From positions 1 through 12,069 of the forward strand of contig JAGDWR010000063.1 in the NCBI GenBank assembly GCA_023269865.1: a stretch of DNA of 12,069 nt, written 5' to 3'. The notes below the pieces were generated by a model, which had not been told where the DNA came from, ran no database searches, and saw only the letters and a program-made list of their open reading frames with translations. Source of the stretch: Candidatus Methanodesulfokora sp. (lineage in GTDB: Archaea > Korarchaeota > Korarchaeia > Korarchaeales > Korarchaeaceae). The translations under genes and the position numbers were made by a program. Position 1 is the stretch's first letter. The number at the start of each line of letters is the position of its first letter. Below are positions 6,804 through 12,069 of this stretch, one piece after another.

Positions 6804-7058
6804 CTATTCATTTTGCTGAAAAGGCATGCCCCTGCAGTGCACGGTTCCCTTGAACCTTCTTACAAAGTTTTTACATCCAAGACAAACGAGAAAGCTCACT
6901 TCTTTTTTCATTATAGGGCATTCCAAGCTGTCCTTGGAAAATTTGGATATGAATTTATCACCATAGATTGACTTAAGCTTTTCCTTATATTCCTTATCCA
7001 CTTTAATTGCTCTCTCAGATTTTTTAATAGGAACTTCGTACATGTGATCGTTTGCCAT
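6804..7058 (-). CDS. Small four-cysteine (probable zinc-binding) protein
   Basis: I do not recognise a named family. Using the start chosen here (84 residues), the N-terminal half is charged (KKSERAIKVDKEYKEKLKS). The C-terminal half has a likely zinc site: C47 (ECPIMKK), C59-x2-C62 (VCLGCKNF) and C75 (VHCRG). The frame remains open to an ATG at 7097, which would give 97 residues. That ATG has no ribosome binding site and no TATA at the right distance. The ATG at 7058 instead lies 24-25 nt from a good TATA element, so a leaderless start at 7058 is preferred. The gene is divergent from the HAD gene at 7107. A role in nucleic-acid or protein binding is possible but not shown. Confidence 0.65.
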   Translation of the reverse strand: MANDHMYEVPIKKSERAIKVDKEYKEKLKSIYGDKFISKFSKDSLECPIMKKEVSFLVCLGCKNFVRRFKGTVHCRGMPFQQNE

Positions 7059-7077
7059 AAGCAGGCCTAAATAACCA

Positions 7078-7087
7078 TTATATTTAT
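7078..7087. promoter_or_regulatory. Shared, symmetric TATA element for two divergent leaderless genes
   Basis: TTATATTTAT is centred at about 7082.5. The plus-strand ATG at 7107 and the minus-strand ATG at 7058 are both about 24.5 nt from the centre, the expected distance for archaeal initiation. The minus-direction reading is ATAAATATAA preceded by purine-rich GAAAAGG, a good BRE, so that orientation may be the stronger one. Confidence 0.5.
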
Positions 7088-7106
7088 CCTTTTCCATGTT
7101 CTGAGG

Positions 7107-7790
7107 ATGATAAAGGGCATCCTAGTGGACTTCTGGAACACACTCTACGTCCAGATTGTGGATGAGAGGTTGTACCAGATGGAGAGAGTTAGAAGAATAG
7201 CAAGAGCCTCTGGATTGGAGGTTAATGATAGTGCTCTGAGTATATTTCTCGAGATAAGAAGGAAAACTGACGAGAAGAGGAAAAAGGAACTGAGAGAAGT
7301 GCCAGCAGAAGTTGAGATAAGGGAGTTTTTAAATAGACTGGGCGTGAAGGATGAGGTCTCTGAGGAGCATTTAAAAGGATATTCCTGGCCGTTCATAAAC
7401 CTGACCGTCATGAGGTGCCATGCAAAACCTGTTTTGGAGTTTCTGAGCAGAAGATATGCCTTGGGAATAATCTCCAACTGCACTTACAGCCAGATGATCG
7501 TGGAAAAACTCAGAAAAGACGGAATTCTCAACTTATTTCGCGTGATCTTGACATCAAGAGATGTGGGGTGGATAAAGCCTGACAGTATGATATTTTTGGA
7601 GGCGCTTAAACTAATTGGTTTAAGACCTGATGAATCAGTGATGATAGGCGACAGCGAAAAAGAGGATATTGAAGGCGCAAAAACTGTTGGGATGAAGGCT
7701 ATTTTAATCGGGAAAAATAAATTAGGAATAGCCGATGCCGTTGTCGAAAGTTGGAGGGATATACCGAGAGCATTGGAGGTAATTATATGA
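7107..7790 (+). CDS. HAD-superfamily hydrolase with DxW in place of DxD
   Basis: HAD enzymes use an Asp nucleophile, and phosphatases use a second Asp two residues later as acid/base. Here motif I is VDFWNTLY: D8 is present, but the second position is W10. Motif II is IISNC (S123), motif III WIKPD (K157) and motif IV MIGDSEKEDIEGA (D182, D187), followed by VGMKAILIGK. The helical cap between motifs I and II (about 15-105) is of the haloacid dehalogenase / phosphoglycolate phosphatase-like type. Loss of the second Asp is known in haloacid dehalogenases (DxY) and argues against ordinary phosphatase chemistry. The substrate is unknown. The stop overlaps the start of the Trm112-like gene (ATGA), so the two are probably translated together. 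The ATG lies at the right distance from the shared TATA element for a leaderless mRNA. Confidence 0.82.
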   Translation: MIKGILVDFWNTLYVQIVDERLYQMERVRRIARASGLEVNDSALSIFLEIRRKTDEKRKKELREVPAEVEIREFLNRLGVKDEVSEEHLKGYSWPFINLTVMRCHAKPVLEFLSRRYALGIISNCTYSQMIVEKLRKDGILNLFRVILTSRDVGWIKPDSMIFLEALKLIGLRPDESVMIGDSEKEDIEGAKTVGMKAILIGKNKLGIADAVVESWRDIPRALEVII

Positions 7791-8062
7791 GAAGATGGGC
7801 TTTAGACTTGCTGGTTTGTCCTAGATGTGGTGAATTTCCTCTTTTACTGGTAGAACATGAAATTAGAAGTGTAGGAACTGGAATGGAGATAAAGGCTCCC
7901 CTCTGCAGCTCTTATTGTTTTCTTATGAAGAGCCAGAATATATCGCTAGATAATTGCATTAAGTGCATTCAGGAGGAGATAATATCCGGGGAAATCTCGT
8001 GCAGAAAGTGTGGATTCAGAATGATAATACATTCCGGAGTTCTGATCATCACAGATTCTTGA
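7787..8062 (+). CDS. Trm112-like zinc-binding protein with four extra cysteines
   Basis: Trm112 proteins are small zinc-binding partners that activate and stabilise methyltransferases acting on tRNA and translation factors. The ends match the family: RRWALDLLVCPRCGEFPLLL (2-20; C11, C14) and GEISCRKCGFRMIIHSGVLI (68-87; C72, C75). The pattern LLxCPxC ... GxxxCxxCGxxxxIxxGVxxI is typical. Between them is an insertion with C40-x3-C44 and C57-x2-C60, perhaps a second metal site. The start at 7787 is set by GGAGGT at 7775-7780 with a 6-nt spacer, and it overlaps the upstream stop in ATGA. A TTG at 7751 in the same frame is ignored because it has no such signal. The 91-residue length is slightly above usual. 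The methyltransferase partner is not in this window. Confidence 0.7.
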   Translation: MRRWALDLLVCPRCGEFPLLLVEHEIRSVGTGMEIKAPLCSSYCFLMKSQNISLDNCIKCIQEEIISGEISCRKCGFRMIIHSGVLIITDS

Positions 8063-8063
8063 T

Positions 8064-8136
8064 CTGCCCTTCTTTGAGATTTAGCCTCTCCTTTGACCCC
8101 TTTGCTTTTTCAAACTTTCTTCATTCTCTCTTCCGG
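8064..8136 (+). terminator. Pyrimidine-rich tract after the Trm112-like gene, possible terminator
   Basis: The 70 or so bases after the stop are strongly C/T-rich and include a CTTTTTC run near 8105. Such T-rich tracts can end archaeal transcription. No stable hairpin was seen, and the call rests on composition and its place before a new promoter. Confidence 0.3.
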
Positions 8137-8156
8137 ACATGAAATGAAGGAAGAAG

Positions 8157-8166
8157 TATTTAAATA
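8157..8166 (+). promoter_or_regulatory. TATA element of the nrdD-nrdG operon
   Basis: TATTTAAATA, itself a palindrome, is preceded by purine-rich GAAGGAAGAAG, a BRE-like context. It predicts transcription start near 8186, leaving a leader of about 10 nt before the nrdD ATG at 8197. Confidence 0.55.
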
Positions 8167-8168
8167 TT

Positions 8169-8185
8169 GGATGGATTATCCATCC
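8169..8185. promoter_or_regulatory. Perfect 17-bp palindrome between TATA and start site of nrdD, candidate operator
   Basis: GGATGGAT and ATCCATCC are perfect inverted copies around a single T. The site begins three bases after the TATA element and ends at the predicted transcription start. A protein bound here would block polymerase recruitment, the classical archaeal repressor position. It does not resemble the bacterial NrdR box. If the start were upstream, it could instead form an mRNA hairpin. Confidence 0.5.
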
Positions 8186-8196
8186 ATGATTCTTCC

Positions 8197-10218
8197 ATGA
8201 GTGTTGATGAGTTTGAAGCTAGGATTTTCTCCATTATAGAGGAGTATCTAAAAAAGGATGATGTGAGCAGGCACAATGCAAACCTAATATACTCCCTCCC
8301 TTCCCTTGCTGGCATACTCTCAGGCTTTGTTCAAAGGGAGTTTTACCTGAAGAAAGTCCTATCCGAGGAGGAGCGGATGCTGCACGAGGAGGGCTGGTGG
8401 TATCATCATCAAATGAGCCAGCTTAGCCCTTACTGTGCTGGATTCTCAGCTCTGGATATAATGAGACATGGTCTTCAATCCCTAAATAGCTTCTCTGTGA
8501 AATCAAGACCACCTCGCCATCTGAGGACATTTCTCGATCAAGCAGCAAACTTTATACTCAAGATAAGCCAGGAGGTATCCGGTGCTGTTGCCCTAAATGA
8601 TCTAACAACAGTTGCTGCTGCTTATGTCTGGTATGAGAGGGAAAAGCTGGGGAAGGATCTGAGATACGATGATGTGAAAAATGCATTTCAATCATTTGTC
8701 TACAATGTAAACCTGGATTTTAGGAGTGGGAACTCTCCGTTCACAAACGTGACTGTGACAATAGGGGGACCAGCTCCAGCCCTCCTGGAGGAACCAGTAA
8801 TCATAGGAGGAAACTTCGAGCCAAATCCGATGACCTTTGGTGATCTTCCAAGAGAACTGTATGATGAGGTTAACATGGCTTTTTTCGAGGTGATGTCGGA
8901 GGGAGATGCTGAGGGAAAGCCGTGGACATTTCCTCTCATAACGCTTTATGTGACAGATGATCTCGATTGGGGATCAGAGGTGCTTGACAGGCTCCTGGAT
9001 CTAATGGATAATTTTGGGGGGATTTACTTCGAGAACTACATAAAAAGGCCCTTCTGTGATGAGAAGTGGAAAAAGAGAGTGGATAATCTGGAGATAAGAG
9101 ATCCAAGGCTTCAAAGATCGTTCTGTTGCAGATTTCAAGTGGATTTAAAGGAGCTCATGAGAGTTCCTCACACCGGCTCCATATTTGGGAATGCATCCGG
9201 GGTTGGCTCGATCGGCGTAATAACGTTGAACTTCAACAGATTGGCATATCTTCACAGAGGCGATCTAAACTCGCTATTTGACCATTTGGATCTGCTGCTG
9301 GACATGGCCAGAGATGCTCTCAACAGAAAAAGGAAGTTCATAATTGAACACAAGGAGCTCTACCCAACCTTCTTTTATTATGTCGACAAATCGTTAAACA
9401 CGTACTTCAACACGATATCGCTAGGAGGAGGACATGAGGGGCTGATAAACTTCGGGATAAAGGAGGGGATTTTGTGCGAGGAGGGACTCGACATCGCAAG
9501 GAAAGTTGCAAGCCACATCTTGGAGAGATTGAGGGAATTCCAGGAAATGGATGGAATCGCATGGAACTTTGAATATGCTCCAATGGAGACGGCTGCTGGC
9601 TATCTGGCGAGGAAGGATCTGGAGTTTGTCAAATGGCTGAGAGGAGAGGTGCACTATGAGTTCAAGATGTTTAGGGAGCTAGTTAGTGAGAGAGTAAGGA
9701 GGTGGGACAGAATACCTGATATATATGTATCAGCATCGGAGAATCGGCCGATACTCACCTCAGGGTTCCAGCCTCCCTTCAGCGCAAGGGACATATCAAG
9801 ATTGGTCTATGTATCTGCTCATACACAGAACTATGCTACTGGAGGCTCTGTCCTTCACCTCTTTCTGGGGGAGAAAGTGGATCCTGCAGCCAAGAAGAAA
9901 TTAGTGAAATCCATATTCTCTAACTATCCAGTAAAATATATGACTATAACCCCTACTTTAACTATATGCAATAGTTGTGGAAGGAAGTTTGTTGGGGAGC
10001 ACTTAGTCTGTCCCAACTGTCACAGCGATGACACAACAGTCTATTCAAGAGTTGTGGGATACTTCAGGCCCATTGCCAGAAGGATAAAAAGAAGGGATTC
10101 TTCGGAGGGGATATATGATGGAGAGGAGAACATATGGCAGGATTCTAGAAGAGCTGACTGGGTTACACGAGGAATAATAGGAAGAGAGGATGTGGAGATC
10201 TACTTGAGGGATTTTTAA
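8197..10218 (+). CDS. nrdD: Anaerobic (class III) ribonucleoside-triphosphate reductase
   Basis: NrdD reduces ribonucleoside triphosphates to deoxy forms using a glycyl radical made by NrdG. Family landmarks counted from this start (673 residues) include LHEEGWWYHHQ, SPYCAGFSALD, PFTNVTV, SFCCRF (C310, C311; the family's CCRL site holding the thiyl-forming cysteine), GSIGVITLNFNRLA and GGSVLHLFLGE. A zinc ribbon (C591-x2-C594, C605-x2-C608) and SRVVGYFRP (617-625) follow. The usual N-terminal ATP-cone is absent, so overall activity control by ATP/dATP is not expected. The C-terminal glycyl-radical motif, normally WNxGKxxE, is not canonical: the tail has an arginine-rich insertion and candidate glycines at G638 and G642 without the Lys. 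An upstream TTG at 8167 would begin inside the promoter, so ATG 8197 is chosen. The last base overlaps the nrdG start. Confidence 0.88.
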   Translation: MSVDEFEARIFSIIEEYLKKDDVSRHNANLIYSLPSLAGILSGFVQREFYLKKVLSEEERMLHEEGWWYHHQMSQLSPYCAGFSALDIMRHGLQSLNSFSVKSRPPRHLRTFLDQAANFILKISQEVSGAVALNDLTTVAAAYVWYEREKLGKDLRYDDVKNAFQSFVYNVNLDFRSGNSPFTNVTVTIGGPAPALLEEPVIIGGNFEPNPMTFGDLPRELYDEVNMAFFEVMSEGDAEGKPWTFPLITLYVTDDLDWGSEVLDRLLDLMDNFGGIYFENYIKRPFCDEKWKKRVDNLEIRDPRLQRSFCCRFQVDLKELMRVPHTGSIFGNASGVGSIGVITLNFNRLAYLHRGDLNSLFDHLDLLLDMARDALNRKRKFIIEHKELYPTFFYYVDKSLNTYFNTISLGGGHEGLINFGIKEGILCEEGLDIARKVASHILERLREFQEMDGIAWNFEYAPMETAAGYLARKDLEFVKWLRGEVHYEFKMFRELVSERVRRWDRIPDIYVSASENRPILTSGFQPPFSARDISRLVYVSAHTQNYATGGSVLHLFLGEKVDPAAKKKLVKSIFSNYPVKYMTITPTLTICNSCGRKFVGEHLVCPNCHSDDTTVYSRVVGYFRPIARRIKRRDSSEGIYDGEENIWQDSRRADWVTRGIIGREDVEIYLRDF

Positions 10219-10823
10219 TGGGAGATCTTCCGAAGATAGCCTCTCTGCTGACATCCACAATAGATCACCCGGGCATGATATCCCTGAACATATATCTGCC
10301 GTACTGCAACTTTAACTGCATCGGATGTCATAATCGAGCTATAGCGAAAGGAAAGTTTAATGAGATTCCGCTGGAAAAACTAATTTGGGAGCTGGATAAC
10401 AACTTTATTGTCGACATTGTGATAATAACAGGTGGAGAGCCTGCACTGCATGGGGCAAAGCTTCTCAACTTGATAGATCTCATCAGGAAAAGAAGAGGAG
10501 ATCTGCCCATAAGAGTTGATTCCAATGGTTCCCTTCCTGATATCTTGGAGATGATAGCATGCCATGTGGATGGATTTGCCATAGATATAAAAGCCCCTCC
10601 TTTTGACAGAGATAAGTATGAGAAGACCATAAGGGCTAGATTTTGCCCTGATGACCTGATGAGATCGGTGAAAATAGCATCAGGACTCCCCTACACAATT
10701 TTCAGAACAGTAAAATATCCTTGGCTGACGGAGGATGATCTGGAGGAGATAAGGAGGTTTGTCTCCACTTACGGAGGAGGAAAGCCCCATTTAGTCAATC
10801 CATACTTTGAAGTTATAGAGTAA
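10218..10823 (+). CDS. nrdG: Anaerobic ribonucleotide reductase activating protein, radical SAM
   Basis: NrdG uses a 4Fe-4S cluster and S-adenosylmethionine to create the glycyl radical on NrdD. The cluster motif is C30-x3-C34-x2-C37 in LPYCNFNCIGCHN, and the SAM-binding GGE motif is TGGEPALHG (71-79). The length (201 residues) is longer than E. coli NrdG and close to the archaeal and thermophile forms; the extra length is in the C-terminal half, which includes KAPPFDRDKYEKTI. The ATG shares one base with the nrdD stop (TAATG), so translation is coupled and the two subunits should be made together. Similar sequences are sometimes annotated as pyruvate formate-lyase activating enzymes, but the overlap with nrdD makes the NrdG role clear. 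Confidence 0.9.
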   Translation: MGDLPKIASLLTSTIDHPGMISLNIYLPYCNFNCIGCHNRAIAKGKFNEIPLEKLIWELDNNFIVDIVIITGGEPALHGAKLLNLIDLIRKRRGDLPIRVDSNGSLPDILEMIACHVDGFAIDIKAPPFDRDKYEKTIRARFCPDDLMRSVKIASGLPYTIFRTVKYPWLTEDDLEEIRRFVSTYGGGKPHLVNPYFEVIE

Positions 10824-10856
10824 TGCGGAGGCTTTATTCCAATTGATGAAAGGAAA

Positions 10857-10867
10857 AATATAAATAT
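10857..10867 (+). promoter_or_regulatory. TATA element of the tRNA-Tyr gene
   Basis: AATATAAATAT follows purine-rich AAAGGAAA, a good BRE-TATA arrangement. It lies about 29 nt upstream of the tRNA 5' end at 10892, consistent with a start a few bases before the mature tRNA. Confidence 0.6.
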
Positions 10868-10891
10868 TGACTAGGTTCAGGATTTGTTGAT

Positions 10892-11005
10892 CGGGGCGTA
10901 GCTTAGAGGTAGAGCGGCCGGCTGTAGATGGACGCTAACGCGTCTCCGTCAGCGGTCGCTCCAACAGAAACCGGCAGGTCGGGGGTTCGAATCCCCCCGC
11001 CCCGA
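10892..11005 (+). tRNA. tRNA-Tyr (anticodon GTA) with a 42-nt intron
   Basis: The acceptor stem is CGGGGCG (10892-10898) with CGCCCCG (10998-11004), then discriminator A11005; CCA is not encoded. The C1-G72 pair is the archaeal tRNA-Tyr identity element. The D arm is 10901-10915, the anticodon stem GCCGG (10917-10921) with CCGGC (10971-10975), the anticodon GTA at 10924-10926, and the T arm GGGGG-TTCGAAT-CCCCC (10981-10997). The intron is 10928-10969, at the canonical 37/38 position. The junctions form a textbook bulge-helix-bulge. A central 4-bp helix pairs CTGT (10922-10925) with ACAG (10964-10967). The three-base bulges are AGA and AAA, each cut after the second base. A flanking intron helix pairs TGGA (10929-10932) with TCCA (10960-10963). 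The mature tRNA has 72 nt before CCA addition. Confidence 0.96.
10928..10969 (+). other. tRNA-Tyr intron
   Basis: The 42-nt intron should be removed by the archaeal tRNA splicing endonuclease at the bulge-helix-bulge. Besides the TGGA/TCCA helix it contains a 5-bp hairpin (GACGC, TAAC loop, GCGTC at 10931-10944) that competes with the helix. No guide-RNA boxes were seen in it. Confidence 0.9.
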
Positions 11006-11029
11006 CTTTTGGCATTGTGGGATGATTTG

Positions 11030-12043
11030 ATGGCTGTTGGAAAGCTGTATCTCCTTGTTCTCATGCTAGGAATTATAATGATCCTCTCCTCACTTACATT
11101 CAGCAGAAATGTGACAAAAAAAGTCCCGTTAGATCTCGGAATTTCAGTGGAGCTCTTTAATTACACAGTTAAAGAGAGTATTCTAGTGGAGAACAAAAAC
11201 AATAGGACTGTGAATGAGACAATTTACATTGCAATTCCTCAGAACTCAACTCATCAGATTTCCTATATGATCAGCTTCATTCCAGCTCCGATGATGATAA
11301 GGGATAATAATAACAACACAATGGCTTACCTGAGCTTTACAATGGGGCCAAGAGAGAGGAGATGGATAAACTCCACCTTCAGAGTTGTAGTAAAATCTTA
11401 CAAGATAAATTTCGACTATAGCATTGCTAGATGGCCGAACTTGGATATGGCAGAGAAGTACACAGGGAGAACGCTCTACTGGGACACATATAACAGCACC
11501 CTTATTGAATTTCTGGAGAGTATAGCAAAAGGGGATGATAATCCTGTCTCGATATCTAGGAAGATCGCAGAGAAGCTTGCGCCCATGATAGACTATGTTC
11601 CACTGCCGGTTAGGTTAGGATCCGATAGAAGCTTGATATACGAAGGAGGGAGAATCATGCTAAGAGGTGATTGTAGTGAGGTAGCTGATGTGTACATAAC
11701 CCTAGCTAGGATAGCTGGCATTCCTGCTAGGATGGCCTTTGGCTTTCTGCTGGAAAACATGAGCAGAACAGTTTACTGGATGAATGAGACAAAGGAAAAC
11801 ATTACTGAAGCTTTGCCCCACTGGGGAGGACATGCATGGTCTCAGGTCTATCTAGGACCATGGGGCTGGGTTGATGTTGAGCTTTTGGAGGGATTTAAAC
11901 CCAAGCTAGGGGACTACTCCTGGAGACACATAATTTATGGAACAGAAAGCACAAAATTCAGTGGATCTGAGCTTGAGAACTTCGTCTTGCCGAGCTTTTC
12001 GGATGCAATTTACGTGAGATTTGAGTTTATAGGGGAGGGATGA
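11030..12043 (+). CDS. Membrane-anchored extracellular transglutaminase-like protein
   Basis: An N-terminal membrane helix (about 5-23, LYLLVLMLGIIMILSSLTF) leads into an extracellular part rich in N-x-S/T sequons. The C-terminal half is a transglutaminase-like (papain-fold) domain with the complete triad: C215 in RGDCSEVADVYITLARIAGIPAR, H268 in GGHAWSQVYL and D282 in GWVDVE. This superfamily includes peptidases, amidases and cross-linking enzymes. In archaeal surface proteins the activity is usually unknown; a peptidase-like or cell-wall role is inferred. The frame is open back into the tRNA intron, but ATG 11030 is the first sensible start, with a weak GGGATGAT before it. It begins only 24 bases after the tRNA with no TATA between, so it may be read from the tRNA promoter. 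The stop overlaps the start of another exported-protein gene. The protein has 337 residues. Confidence 0.82.
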   Translation: MAVGKLYLLVLMLGIIMILSSLTFSRNVTKKVPLDLGISVELFNYTVKESILVENKNNRTVNETIYIAIPQNSTHQISYMISFIPAPMMIRDNNNNTMAYLSFTMGPRERRWINSTFRVVVKSYKINFDYSIARWPNLDMAEKYTGRTLYWDTYNSTLIEFLESIAKGDDNPVSISRKIAEKLAPMIDYVPLPVRLGSDRSLIYEGGRIMLRGDCSEVADVYITLARIAGIPARMAFGFLLENMSRTVYWMNETKENITEALPHWGGHAWSQVYLGPWGWVDVELLEGFKPKLGDYSWRHIIYGTESTKFSGSELENFVLPSFSDAIYVRFEFIGEG

Positions 12044-12069
12044 TGAAAAAGCTTATCTTGCTCCTCCTG
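12040..12069 (+). CDS. Start of an exported protein gene (cut by window end)
   Basis: Only the first ten codons are visible: two ATG codons, then KKLILLLL, which looks like the start of a signal peptide or membrane anchor. GGGGAGGG at 12032-12039 is the ribosome binding site, and the second ATG (12043) has the better spacing. The start overlaps the stop of the transglutaminase-like gene, so the two are likely cotranscribed and may form a cell-surface unit. Confidence 0.6.
   Translation, partial: MMKKLILLLL

Noticed and set aside
7751..7786. TTG start for the Trm112-like protein at 7751
   Set aside because: It would add twelve residues overlapping the HAD gene with no ribosome binding site; GGAGGT correctly spaced before ATG 7787 decides the start.
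10928..11029. Extension of the transglutaminase-like frame upstream into the tRNA intron (ATG at 10928)
   Set aside because: The frame is open only by chance through the tRNA 3' half; residues there look non-protein-like (proline/arginine-rich from G/C tRNA sequence) and precede the membrane helix. ATG 11030 is the sensible start.

Overview
The window looks like chromosomal DNA of a thermophilic archaeon, most likely from the TACK group (Crenarchaeota/Thermoproteota or Korarchaeota-like). The evidence is a tRNA-Tyr with a canonical bulge-helix-bulge intron and a C1-G72 pair, A/T-rich TATA elements about 25 nt upstream of apparently leaderless starts, GGAGGT-type ribosome binding sites inside operons, heavy use of AGA/AGG/ATA codons, and a DUF1512-type archaeal protein. 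The exact lineage cannot be settled from this sequence. No mobile element, CRISPR array or rRNA was seen.

Layout. 1-1549 (+): the 3' end of a membrane-anchored surface protein overlaps an RNase HII/HIII-type gene that stops unusually early. 1556-2842 (-): a histidinol dehydrogenase homologue, convergent with the RNase gene, has altered active-site residues. 2843-3059 is intergenic and holds a 12-bp direct repeat around a 119-bp segment. 3060-5079 (-): a compact three-gene operon with overlapping stop/start codons encodes DUF1512 protein, a membrane zinc-ribbon protein and a Nudix hydrolase. 5080-5461 is a gene-poor gap with divergent promoters. 5462-6124 (+) is a SerB-like HAD phosphatase, and 6161-6790 (+) a winged-helix regulator with two membrane segments. 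6804-7058 (-) is a small four-cysteine protein. It diverges from 7107-7790 (+), a HAD-family protein whose second catalytic Asp is replaced by Trp, which is coupled to 7787-8062 (+), a Trm112-like zinc protein. 8197-10823 (+) is the anaerobic ribonucleotide reductase pair nrdD-nrdG. 10892-11005 is tRNA-Tyr. 11030-12043 (+) is an anchored extracellular transglutaminase-like protein, followed by the first codons of another exported protein.

How the genes work together. NrdG should install the glycyl radical on NrdD, giving deoxyribonucleotide synthesis without oxygen. The promoter of this pair carries a perfect 17-bp palindrome that is a candidate operator. The DUF1512, zinc-ribbon and Nudix genes are translationally coupled and probably act together, but their process is unknown. 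The points most worth a second look are the unusual NrdD C-terminus, the HisD-like protein with retained metal ligands but changed catalytic residues, the truncated RNase H, a single TATA element placed symmetrically between two divergent leaderless starts, and the nrdD operator candidate.
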